DNA from: Chloroflexota bacterium
Lineage (GTDB): Bacteria; Chloroflexota; FW602-bin22; JACPRP01
DNA length: 9,344 bases
NCBI GenBank assembly: GCA_016210495.1
Contig: JACQUC010000050.1
Location: 1 to 9,344, forward strand
Direction of reading: 5' to 3'
The notes beneath the pieces are model-generated. The model worked only from the letters and a program-made list of their open reading frames with translations, was not told where the DNA came from and did not search any database. Shown in pieces: positions 1 through 5,571 of the stretch. A program made the position numbers and the translations under genes. The stretch's first letter is position 1. Every line of letters begins with the position of its first letter.

Positions 1-97
1 ATTCGTCCTCAGCGAAATCTCTTAATAGCCTAATAACGAGGCATGGTCATAAATCCAACACGGCGCTCAAAATCGGACTGGGAAAGTTTAGCAGGAA

Positions 98-143
98 GCG
101 CCCCGCAAGGCGGGGCACGCCCCCTCGCGGGCGAGACGCCCGC
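98..143. repeat. REP-like double hairpin in the intergenic region
   Basis: Two back-to-back GC-rich perfect palindromes with 3-nt loops. The first is GCCCCGC (100-106), loop AAG, GCGGGGC (110-116). The second is GCGGGCG (127-133), loop AGA, CGCCCGC (137-143). Two 7-bp hairpins separated by 10 nt, in otherwise non-coding DNA upstream of a gene, is the layout of REP/BIME-type repeats. Neither arm is followed by a T-run, so this is not an intrinsic terminator. That it is multicopy in the genome is inference; only one clear copy is in this window. Confidence 0.55.
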
Positions 144-214
144 ACCCCCAGATTCCTCCCAGCCAATTATTAACACCCCTCGCTTAAAATGTGGTTCGGA
201 CGGAGGGTACCGTA

Positions 215-661
215 ATGAACAAAGTGATCTTATTGGTGGAAGACGATCCGGCGGACGAGGCTCTGACGACACGCGCGCTGGAGCACAACAACGTCGGCAA
301 CGAGCTCGTAGTGGCGCGTGACGGAGCCGAGGCGCTCGACTACCTGTTCGGCACCGGTATGTACGCGGGCCGCGACGTCCGCGATCTGCCTCAGGTCGTC
401 TTGCTCGACCTGAAGCTGCCGAAACTCGATGGAATCGAGGTATTGCGGCAGGTTCGTGCGGACAAGCGAACGAGTCTCTTGCCTGTAGTGATCCTCACGA
501 CCTCCGACGAGGAAGATGATATGGTGAGGGCATATCAGTTGGGGGCCAACAGCTACGTCCGCAAGCCCGTGAATTTCAATGATTTCATGAATGTGATCAA
601 GCAGTTGGGGCTATACTGGGTAGTGATCAACAAGTGTCCTCCCGGTGGTTGTGCTGCCTAG
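215..661 (+). CDS. Single-domain response regulator (Rcp1-like receiver protein)
   Basis: A 148-residue protein made only of a CheY-type receiver domain with no output domain, cytoplasmic, expected to accept phosphate from a histidine kinase and act by protein contact. Visible hallmarks are the acidic pocket E9-D10-D11, the phospho-acceptor D65 in VVLLDLKLP, the conserved T95/T96 after strand beta4 and K117 in the VRKPV stretch. The insert between helix 2 and strand 3 (around residues 45-58) and the C-terminal LGLYWVV end are typical of the phytochrome-associated Rcp1 subgroup, often encoded beside hybrid or phytochrome kinases; no kinase is visible here. The ATG at 215 is chosen because GGAGGG (202-207) sits 7 nt upstream; an in-frame GTG at 191 lies before that site and is less likely. 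The stop overlaps the stop of the convergent dehydrogenase remnant. A link to the EPS cluster is possible but not shown by the sequence. Confidence 0.93.
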   Translation: MNKVILLVEDDPADEALTTRALEHNNVGNELVVARDGAEALDYLFGTGMYAGRDVRDLPQVVLLDLKLPKLDGIEVLRQVRADKRTSLLPVVILTTSDEEDDMVRAYQLGANSYVRKPVNFNDFMNVIKQLGLYWVVINKCPPGGCAA

Positions 662-1128
662 TTCCTGTCCACCAGAGGGAAGTAGACTTTGTGATTCACC
701 AACAGGACTGAGGTGATGCGCAGTATTTCATCCTCGGTAGCAACGGGCTACCCCCTTCCATCCCGATTGTTCGTGGTAGCGTAGAGGAACCCGTCAGGCC
801 CTTCCACCACGTCTCGCATGCGGCCGAACTAGCCCTCCAGCAGTCTTTCTTCCGATTCCGCCGCCTCCGGGCTCGGTCCCGTGAGCACCACCCGGTGCAG
901 ATGCGTCCCTCGTAGGGTCGCGAAGAACAGGTTGCCACGGTGTGGCGCGAGCGCGCTGCCGTTGCTCTCGACCAATCGGGACACCCGGTTCCGCATGTTG
1001 CCGCCCGGGTCGAGGAAGCCGTACATCACGTAGAGCCTGCCATTGGACTGGAACGCGGGATCAAGGGCCAGGCCCATCAGCGCCCCCAGGACAACCACAC
1101 GGTGGCCGTCTTTGTTAACAATCGACCG
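658..1128 (-). pseudogene. Remnant of a PQQ-dependent sugar dehydrogenase (GSDH/YliI-like)
   Basis: Read on the minus strand, the translation contains recognisable pieces of the glucose/sorbosone dehydrogenase beta-propeller family. An N-terminal piece has GLALDPAF, NGRLYVMY and NRVSRLVE (about 1090-966). It runs directly into a C-terminal piece with GNLFFATLRGTHLHRV, then FGRMRDVVEGPDGFLYATTNNRDGRG and EILRIT. In intact relatives roughly two hundred residues lie between these pieces, including the HNGG and NPQG segments near the PQQ site, so an internal deletion near 945-966 is inferred. Two in-frame TAG codons follow (829-831 and 748-750) before the final TAG at 658-660. No start codon or ribosome site is evident at the 1128 end. 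The gene is dead: truncated at the front, deleted in the middle and interrupted twice. Its stop overlaps the stop of the response regulator on the other strand. Confidence 0.8.
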
Positions 1129-1229
1129 AGCTCCCGAATTCGCACCCTTATAGGGTGACCATTCCACTATGCGAAACTGATTGAATTCCCGTACAGACAT
1201 CATGGGGAAACACTCACTGCAAGCGTTGG

Positions 1230-1286
1230 TGCCGTATGGTAACGTACGGCATGAATGGGAGTTGAAGTCGGACGTAGCCCGACTTC
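1230..1286. other. Two adjacent hairpins upstream of the transposase gene
   Basis: TGCCGTA (1230-1236) pairs with TACGGCA (1245-1251) over an 8-nt loop. GAAGTCGG (1264-1271) pairs with CCGACTTC (1279-1286) over a 7-nt loop. The rest of the 240-bp gap between the dehydrogenase remnant and the transposase start shows nothing else I can name. Neither stem is followed by a T-run on either strand. They could belong to the left end of the insertion element or be leftover palindromes; I found no matching terminal inverted repeat downstream of the transposase. Confidence 0.35.
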
Positions 1287-1368
1287 GATGAACTGGGATC
1301 TCAATGCACCGCGCCTGGAGGCGGTCGTGGTGGCAATGTAATATGCCGTCCTCAAGGAGGTGCGATCG

Positions 1369-2016
1369 ATGCTCTATCGACTGCAAGTACCAGGTGTTGA
1401 GCCGGATACCTACCCTGCACTGCGGCAATGTCAGTGCCCGTACTGCAAGGGGCGTCGTGTTAAGCTCTATCAACTTCGGTGTACCAAGCCTTTACGCGAT
1501 ACTAGATTGTCCGAAGTGCAAGCCCGGCGCGTTCGTTGTCTGGAATGTAACCGTACCTTTCGTATCTATCCTGCGGGGGTGAGCCGAGACCAGCAGTCAC
1601 ATACTATTAGAGCACTTTCAGTCTTGCTTTGGGGCCTGGGAATGAGCTACGGCGAGGTATCCAACGCACTGTGGCTCTTTGGCTTGTTCTTATCCAAGAC
1701 CACCGTCTATTACAACGTCCAAAAGGCTGGCCTGCCACTTCGCGAATCTTCAGAAGACTGGCTTGGGCGCAGCGATGGAAGGGTGCGACTCCAGCGGCCT
1801 GGCCTGGTCACCGCACAATTCGCAGGCCGGTCTATTGCACTAGCAGTAGCTTCCAATGGCTCGTCTGGGGCGGAAGTCCTAGTGGAGGTCACTGAGCCAG
1901 CAACCGACAATATGTTCGGGGAACGACTGCAAACTCTAGCAGAGGCCGTGGGAGCCCGCTTGATTACCGCCGATATCGACGGCGACAATGAGACTTCCAG
2001 AATCCTCGCTCTCTGA
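1369..2016 (+). pseudogene. Truncated transposase with N-terminal zinc ribbon (ISL3-like, Chloroflexota style)
   Basis: A 215-residue product resembling the front half of a DDE transposase. A zinc ribbon is formed by CPYC (23-26) and CLEC (57-60), followed by the TFRIYPAGVSRDQQS stretch (63-77). Next comes a helix-turn-helix-like part with LGMSYGEVSNAL and SKTTVYYNVQKAG (about 90-121). A beta-strand region follows (about 147-175) and a segment LITADIDGD (198-206) where relatives carry the second catalytic Asp. D136 could be the first Asp. The frame ends at TGA right after LAL, where intact proteins continue for well over a hundred residues with the final catalytic Glu, so the enzyme should be inactive. 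The ATG at 1369 is preceded by AAGGAGG (1354-1360) with good spacing; a GTG at 1360 overlaps that site. No flanking terminal inverted repeats or target duplication were found, so the element boundaries are lost. Family assignment is from memory of motif style and is less sure than 'transposase'. Confidence 0.7.
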
Positions 2017-2116
2017 AGCTGGGTACTCGCCCTCGACCAGGGACGATTGCGCAGCAGGCAGACTCTTTGTGTCTTGACGGCAACCAATCTTGGAACGGCC
2101 ACGAGGCCACGGAGCG

Positions 2117-2145
2117 TTGACAACACAGTTGGCAGATGGTACATT
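2117..2145 (+). promoter_or_regulatory. Sigma70-type promoter with no gene behind it
   Basis: TTGACA (2117-2122, perfect -35), a 17-nt spacer, and TACATT (2140-2145, four of six matches to TATAAT). Transcription would begin near 2152. A second -10-like TATAAG is at 2167-2172. No open reading frame with a ribosome site follows before the terminator at 2373-2409. Confidence 0.5.
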
Positions 2146-2151
2146 AGAAGT

Positions 2152-2409
2152 GGGCAATGAGGGTAGTATAAGAGTAATCGGCCTGTAGTTAGCGACCCAA
2201 GAGGCGCGAGACGCCAAATTCGAATCTTGTTTCACTCTTGTTGAGCGCCCAAGCGATCCCGCACAGACAACCTAAGATTTGGCTGATGGTGGCTAAGATC
2301 CGAGGGGACGGTAGGTAGGGATAGCGTTGGGCCCTTAATTTGGTTGCTTGGGGCCTCGGGGAGCTAGTAGCGAAGCCGACCATCAGAGTTGATGGTCGGC
2401 TTGTTTTTT
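2152..2409 (+). ncRNA. Candidate structured non-coding RNA or terminated leader
   Basis: The stretch lies between a good promoter and a very strong intrinsic terminator and has no credible coding frame. It shows long-range pairing: GCCCAA (2247-2252) with TTGGGC (2327-2332) and ATCCC (2256-2260) with GGGAT (2318-2322), separated by a small internal loop (GCG opposite AGCG), enclosing about 57 nt. A local hairpin GGCG(2203-2206)/CGCC(2212-2215) and a possible AAGAGT/ACTCTT pairing (2170-2175 with 2234-2239) precede it. I do not recognise it as tRNA, 6S RNA, RNase P RNA or a known riboswitch. It may be an independent small RNA, or a leader whose terminator controls read-through toward the EPS genes that start 650 nt downstream. 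Confidence 0.3.
2373..2409 (+). terminator. Strong intrinsic (rho-independent) terminator
   Basis: A perfect 13-bp stem, AAGCCGACCATCA (2373-2385) with TGATGGTCGGCTT (2390-2402), a 4-nt GAGT loop, then G and six T residues (2404-2409). The T-run is on the + strand only, so it stops rightward transcription. The nearest upstream protein frame is the truncated transposase ending 357 bp earlier, so the likelier client is the orphan transcript from the 2117-2145 promoter. Confidence 0.88.
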
Positions 2410-2581
2410 GGCCCAATTCTTTCAACTGTCGAGGTCGATGCCGCATCATTTGGACGTGAGCAGGTCCAGGTGGCGTAGGGCGTGATGCCAATTCATAAGT
2501 AGGAATAATGCTCTGTTTTCAGCCTTCGAGGCGAGAATCACTGGATGATGCGAGGAGACTAATGAACATCTCTCACGGCTT

Positions 2582-2882
2582 CACCTAGCCACACGGCGAG
2601 GGCTAGCGATCGGAACTGCGTAGCTTGGCTTCGCAGCAGCAATCGGAAACGAACAAGGACCCCGCGTACCTGTCACAGCCGGGGGCCCTTGGGCACGGGA
2701 GTTCCGGGGAACACCTTGCCATACTCATTATAGTCCAAAAGCTGGCTAGGTGTCAATCACAAGCACCGAGTTGCCGCTATCTGCAGTCGCTCCTCCTTGC
2801 CCGTTTCCGTATTGCGCCTCGTGCACGCTAGCCCTCACCAAAAGCCGCTTAAGTGCCTCGTTCCTGACGTCCGGTGGCTAGG
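2582..2882. repeat. Cluster of five GGCTAG sites in both orientations
   Basis: GGCTAG occurs at 2601-2606, 2744-2749 and 2876-2881 on + and at 2585-2590 and 2828-2833 on minus. Two longer inverted pairs stand out. GGCGAGGGCTAGCG (2595-2608) is the reverse complement of CGCTAGCCCTCACC (2826-2839) at 13 of 14 positions. CACCTAGCCA (2582-2591) is the exact reverse complement of TGGCTAGGTG (2743-2752). The first two sites also form a local hairpin. The copy at 2744-2749 falls in the spacer of the minus-strand promoter. Possible readings are operator sites for a regulator or the ends of a small non-autonomous mobile element; no target duplication is evident. Confidence 0.4.
2727..2756 (-). promoter_or_regulatory. 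Perfect-consensus sigma70 promoter, minus strand
   Basis: Reading leftward, TTGACA (2756-2751), an 18-nt spacer and TATAAT (2732-2727), both hexamers matching consensus exactly. Transcription would start near 2720 and run back across the terminator and candidate RNA region. No leftward gene with a ribosome site was found behind it. Confidence 0.5.
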
Positions 2883-3064
2883 CCAGCGGCGCGAGAGCCT
2901 CCTGAGGCGAGTTAGGAGAGACAAGAACCCTAAGCGCCCGCGCGATGTGGCTCGTTGAAGGTACGACGCACTTGGTTCACGCGGCAAGTACCGATTTTGA
3001 GCCTGAGGGTCGAAGTCCCATCGTTTTGAGACGCTGCTTGGGCAGCTACTGCGGGGGCTTAACT

Positions 3065-3895
3065 ATGGGCGAAAGAGCCGATATCCTGGGTGTTCTGATC
3101 GACAAAGTGCAGCTCTCTCAGATCGAGAGCATAATCGCCAACTTCGTTTCACGCGCCGAGCCACACCAGGTAGTGACGGTAAACCTGGATTTCATCAGCC
3201 GGGCACTTCGAGATCCAAGCTTTAGAGATCTCATCAACACCTCCTCCCTGGTTGTTCCTGACGGGATCCCGGTTCTTTGGGCTGCGAAGCTGCTCGGCGA
3301 TCCACTCCCGCAAAGGATAACCGGGCTGGACTTGTTGCACGCCTGTTGTCGACTAGCGCAGGGTACCCCAGAGGGAATCTTCCTACTCGGCGCCGAGCCT
3401 GGAGTTGCGCTCAGGGCATCACGGGCCTTGTGTGGGTGGTATCCCGAACTCCCCATCGCTGGAACGTATTCACCGCCGTTCGGGGAGTTTTCCGTCGAGG
3501 AGAACAGCTTGATCGTTGATCTCATTGTCTCGTCAGGTGCCCAATACCTGTTCGTGGCCTTCGGATGCCCCAAGCAGGACTTCTGGATCCGGGAGCACCT
3601 CGTCGAGCTTGGTGTGCCGGTTTGTGTAGGCATCGGCGGCGTGTTCAACTATGTTACCGGGCGTGTCAAGCGAGCACCGAGGTGTGTCCAGAATCTAGGC
3701 CTCGAGTGGCTGGTCAGGATGATGCAGCAACCACGGCTTGCCAAGAGGTACCTTATCAACGACCTCCCGGTGCTCACAAGAGTCATTAGCCACAAGCTAC
3801 TGTCCGCACACGGGGTCAATAATGCCGGCCAGCAGAGCGCGGGCCAGCTATTTACGAGATCCGGGGGTCTGAGGCGGATGACCCCGAGGGAATGA
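3065..3895 (+). CDS. WecG/TagA/CpsF family glycosyltransferase (GT26)
   Basis: A 276-residue enzyme of the family that moves an activated sugar, usually a UDP-linked HexNAc or ManNAc-type residue, onto a lipid-linked acceptor at the inner membrane face during EPS, teichoic acid or enterobacterial common antigen assembly. Family marks in order: VVTVNLDF (36-43), VVPDGIPVLWAAKLLG (63-78) with D66 at the position of the proposed catalytic Asp of TagA, TGLDLL (86-91), FLLGAEPG (106-113), FVAFGCPKQDFWI (163-175), GIGGVFNYVTGRVKRAP (189-205), and GLEWLVRMMQQPRLAKRY (212-229). The basic C-terminal tail after 230 is the part that attaches to membrane in TagA. The ATG at 3065 is preferred because the family fold begins right after it and a G-rich run (3053-3057) lies 7 nt upstream, although this site is weak. 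It opens the EPS cluster and is followed 10 nt later by a small membrane protein gene. Sugar specificity cannot be read from the sequence. Confidence 0.9.
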   Translation: MGERADILGVLIDKVQLSQIESIIANFVSRAEPHQVVTVNLDFISRALRDPSFRDLINTSSLVVPDGIPVLWAAKLLGDPLPQRITGLDLLHACCRLAQGTPEGIFLLGAEPGVALRASRALCGWYPELPIAGTYSPPFGEFSVEENSLIVDLIVSSGAQYLFVAFGCPKQDFWIREHLVELGVPVCVGIGGVFNYVTGRVKRAPRCVQNLGLEWLVRMMQQPRLAKRYLINDLPVLTRVISHKLLSAHGVNNAGQQSAGQLFTRSGGLRRMTPRE

Positions 3896-3905
3896 TGGAT
3901 CGAGA

Positions 3906-4079
3906 ATGTTCGACGAGCCTTTTTGGGACAGACCAGATTGCAACACCTGGGGGTACAGGCTGTTAGATAGCCTATTGTACTTGGTGGTTAGCCTGTTTTG
4001 GTGGCTGCTCTATTACGTCGCCACTGTGAGTGTGGGGGCGTGCGAGGGCACATCACATTCTGAATCGGAGAGGAAATAG
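3906..4079 (+). CDS. Small one-pass membrane protein, 57 residues, unrecognised
   Basis: This short frame fills the gap between the WecG-like gene and the sugar transferase. It starts ATG-TTC-GAC at 3906 and ends in TAG at 4077-4079; the last G of that stop is the first base of the next gene's GTG start, a TAGTG overlap suggesting translational coupling. The product has an acidic, Trp-containing N-terminus (MFDEPFWDRPDCNTWGYR), a hydrophobic helix at about residues 19-45 rich in Leu, Val, Trp and Tyr (SLLYLVVSLFWWLLYYV), and a short polar tail ending SESERK. That is a clean single-pass design. The ribosome site is weak (only GAG-like purines upstream), so it may be read by coupling from the preceding gene 10 nt away. 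I do not recognise a family. It could be a small subunit or stabiliser for the adjacent phosphosugar transferase, but that is inference from position. Confidence 0.55.
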   Translation: MFDEPFWDRPDCNTWGYRLLDSLLYLVVSLFWWLLYYVATVSVGACEGTSHSESERK

Positions 4080-5548
4080 TGACGGCGATCTTGCAGGAAA
4101 CTCGTGCACTTTCCGAACCAGGAGGACTTGACCGGTCCCGTCCGACAATATCAGCGCGCGCAGGCTACACTATAGGTCTCGTTGCGAGCGATTTTACGAC
4201 AACTGTTCTCTCCTTTGTGCTGGCTTATCAGTTGCGGTTTCAGTGGTCCGACGTTCCCGGAGAGATAACGCAGCCACTGTCGACGTATCTTCCACTGGTG
4301 GTGCTGGTTTCCGCCCTGTCATTGCTCTTCTTCAGCTTAGGCCGGCTTTACGATCATCCACGCCAGATTAGCGTAGGACAGCAGCTCTATGGCATCTTCT
4401 CCGGAACTTCCGTATCGGTGCTTCTATCGATGGCGCTTCTGTTCCTGTTCAAAGAGAACATGGTCTCCCGTCTCTTTGTTTTGCTCGGCTGGGCTGTTGC
4501 CATCCTGATCGTACCCCTGTCAAGAATCGCGCTTCGCTGGCTGCTTGTGCATCTTCATAGCAAAGGAATTGGCGTTGAGAGATTACTTGTAGTCGGCGCG
4601 ACCGACATCGCCTTTTCCCTGGCTGAGAACGTCTCCCGGTATCCGGACCTGGGATACCAACTGGTAGCCGTGGACAATGCGCAGGGAGTTGGCAGTGACT
4701 CTTCCTCGAGACACGACCTTGCGGAGAGACTGGGCACAATCATTCGTGAGCAGCGAGTCGACGAAGTCATCGTCGCGCTACCCCCGGGCTCGCATGCGAA
4801 GGTATCCGAGATTGTTCAGTGCTGCCGCAGGAACAATGTCAGGGTTAAGGTCGTTCCGGAGTTCTTTGATATGGCACTGAGCCGCGTCGATCTGGAGCAG
4901 ATCAGCCGAATACCCCTGGTCAGCTTCAAGACCTCAGCGCTCTGTGGCTGGAACGAGGTGGTCAAGAGACTGTTCGAAGCAAGCCTCGTCGGTGCGGCTA
5001 TGATCGCGCTGGCGCCGTTGTTTCTGGTCGTGGCAATGGCTATCAAACTGGATTCCCCAGGTCCGGCTATTTATCGCCAAACGCGAGTTGGCCGAGGTGG
5101 GAAGTCGTTTCAGATCTACAAGTTCCGGTCGATGCGGCCGAATGCAGAGCAATTGTTGCCGGAACTGATGGAGTTCAATGAAGTAGCCGGTCCACTGTTC
5201 AAGCTGCGAAACGACCCCCGCGTGACCCGAGTTGGCAAATTGATACGCCGCCTGAGTATCGACGAGTTCCCACAGTTGTTCAACGTCCTTCAGGGCACCA
5301 TGTGTCTTGTAGGACCGCGTCCTCCTCTGCCGTGGGAGGTGGAGCAGTATGAGGAATGGCAACTACGAAGACTGGAGGCAAAACCCGGTATCACCGGATT
5401 GTGGCAGATCAGTGGGCGATCCGATCTCTCGTTCTCGGACATGGTGAACCTGGATCTTTACTACATTGATAACTGGTCGCTTGGGCTCGACCTCACAATC
5501 TTGCTACGCACGATTCCGACGGTGCTCAGCGCTAAAGGTGCGTATTAG
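4079..5548 (+). CDS. Polyprenyl-phosphate sugar-1-phosphate transferase (WbaP/CpsE type)
   Basis: A 489-residue initiating transferase that moves a sugar-1-phosphate from a nucleotide sugar to undecaprenyl phosphate, the first committed step of EPS unit synthesis. The N-terminal half has four predicted membrane helices (about 30-52, 69-90, 107-124, 131-155), followed by a Rossmann-like region (about 164-285, starting RLLVVGATD) as in CoA_binding_3 proteins. The C-terminal catalytic domain begins near 295 with a hydrophobic hairpin (300-322). It contains SPGP (326-329), QTRVGRGGKSFQIYKFRSM (334-352), the catalytic D395-E396 in LSIDEFPQLFNVL, VGPRPP (411-416) and KPGITGLWQISGR (435-447). Length is normal and all key residues are present. 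The start is GTG at 4079 with GGAGAGG (4067-4073) 5 nt upstream, overlapping the previous stop by one base. The sugar, for example Glc-1-P or Gal-1-P, cannot be told apart by eye. Confidence 0.96.
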   Translation: MTAILQETRALSEPGGLDRSRPTISARAGYTIGLVASDFTTTVLSFVLAYQLRFQWSDVPGEITQPLSTYLPLVVLVSALSLLFFSLGRLYDHPRQISVGQQLYGIFSGTSVSVLLSMALLFLFKENMVSRLFVLLGWAVAILIVPLSRIALRWLLVHLHSKGIGVERLLVVGATDIAFSLAENVSRYPDLGYQLVAVDNAQGVGSDSSSRHDLAERLGTIIREQRVDEVIVALPPGSHAKVSEIVQCCRRNNVRVKVVPEFFDMALSRVDLEQISRIPLVSFKTSALCGWNEVVKRLFEASLVGAAMIALAPLFLVVAMAIKLDSPGPAIYRQTRVGRGGKSFQIYKFRSMRPNAEQLLPELMEFNEVAGPLFKLRNDPRVTRVGKLIRRLSIDEFPQLFNVLQGTMCLVGPRPPLPWEVEQYEEWQLRRLEAKPGITGLWQISGRSDLSFSDMVNLDLYYIDNWSLGLDLTILLRTIPTVLSAKGAY

Positions 5549-5571
5549 AAGCGCCAAAGTGGAGGAGGCAA

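Larger units (their letters stand above)
2410..3064. other. Non-coding stretch upstream of the EPS cluster
   Basis: No convincing gene on either strand; short open frames here lack ribosome sites, family motifs or both. It holds the GGCTAG site cluster and the minus-strand promoter listed separately, plus small palindromes such as CTGCG/CGCAG (2616-2620 with 2632-2636), GTTCC/GGAAC (2701-2705 with 2708-2712) and GCCTC/GAGGC near 2900. I found no clear + strand promoter for the EPS genes within it. The wecG-like frame is open back to an ATG at 2945, but that start has no Shine-Dalgarno and the extra 40 residues look unlike the family. Confidence 0.5.

Noticed and set aside
43..321. + strand frame across the REP-like element and the regulator start
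   Set aside because: It overlaps the well-supported response regulator in another frame and its sequence is just the translated GC-rich hairpins.
829..1473. Minus-strand frame of 214 codons as an intact gene
   Set aside because: Its first 115 or so codons are antisense to the transposase region and have no family likeness; only the part below about 1128 resembles a protein, and that part continues past the stop as a pseudogene.
2166..2240. tRNA-like segment around TTCGAAT (2219-2225)
   Set aside because: The flanking bases cannot form a T-stem on either strand and no acceptor or anticodon arm fits, so the T-loop look is just a palindromic TTCGAA.
2189..2491. Minus-strand 100-codon frame downstream of the perfect promoter
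   Set aside because: It has no convincing ribosome site, no family features, and covers the terminator and paired RNA segments.
2625..2831. Short + strand frame in the intergenic stretch
   Set aside because: No ribosome site, no recognisable motif, and the region is full of palindromes rather than coding-like codon use.
2945..3064. Upstream start at 2945 for the WecG-like gene
   Set aside because: No Shine-Dalgarno before 2945, and the extra 40 residues do not resemble the family; the conserved fold starts after the ATG at 3065.
3118..3648. Long minus-strand frame inside the WecG-like gene
   Set aside because: It is a shadow of a strongly conserved + strand gene and shows no motif of its own.
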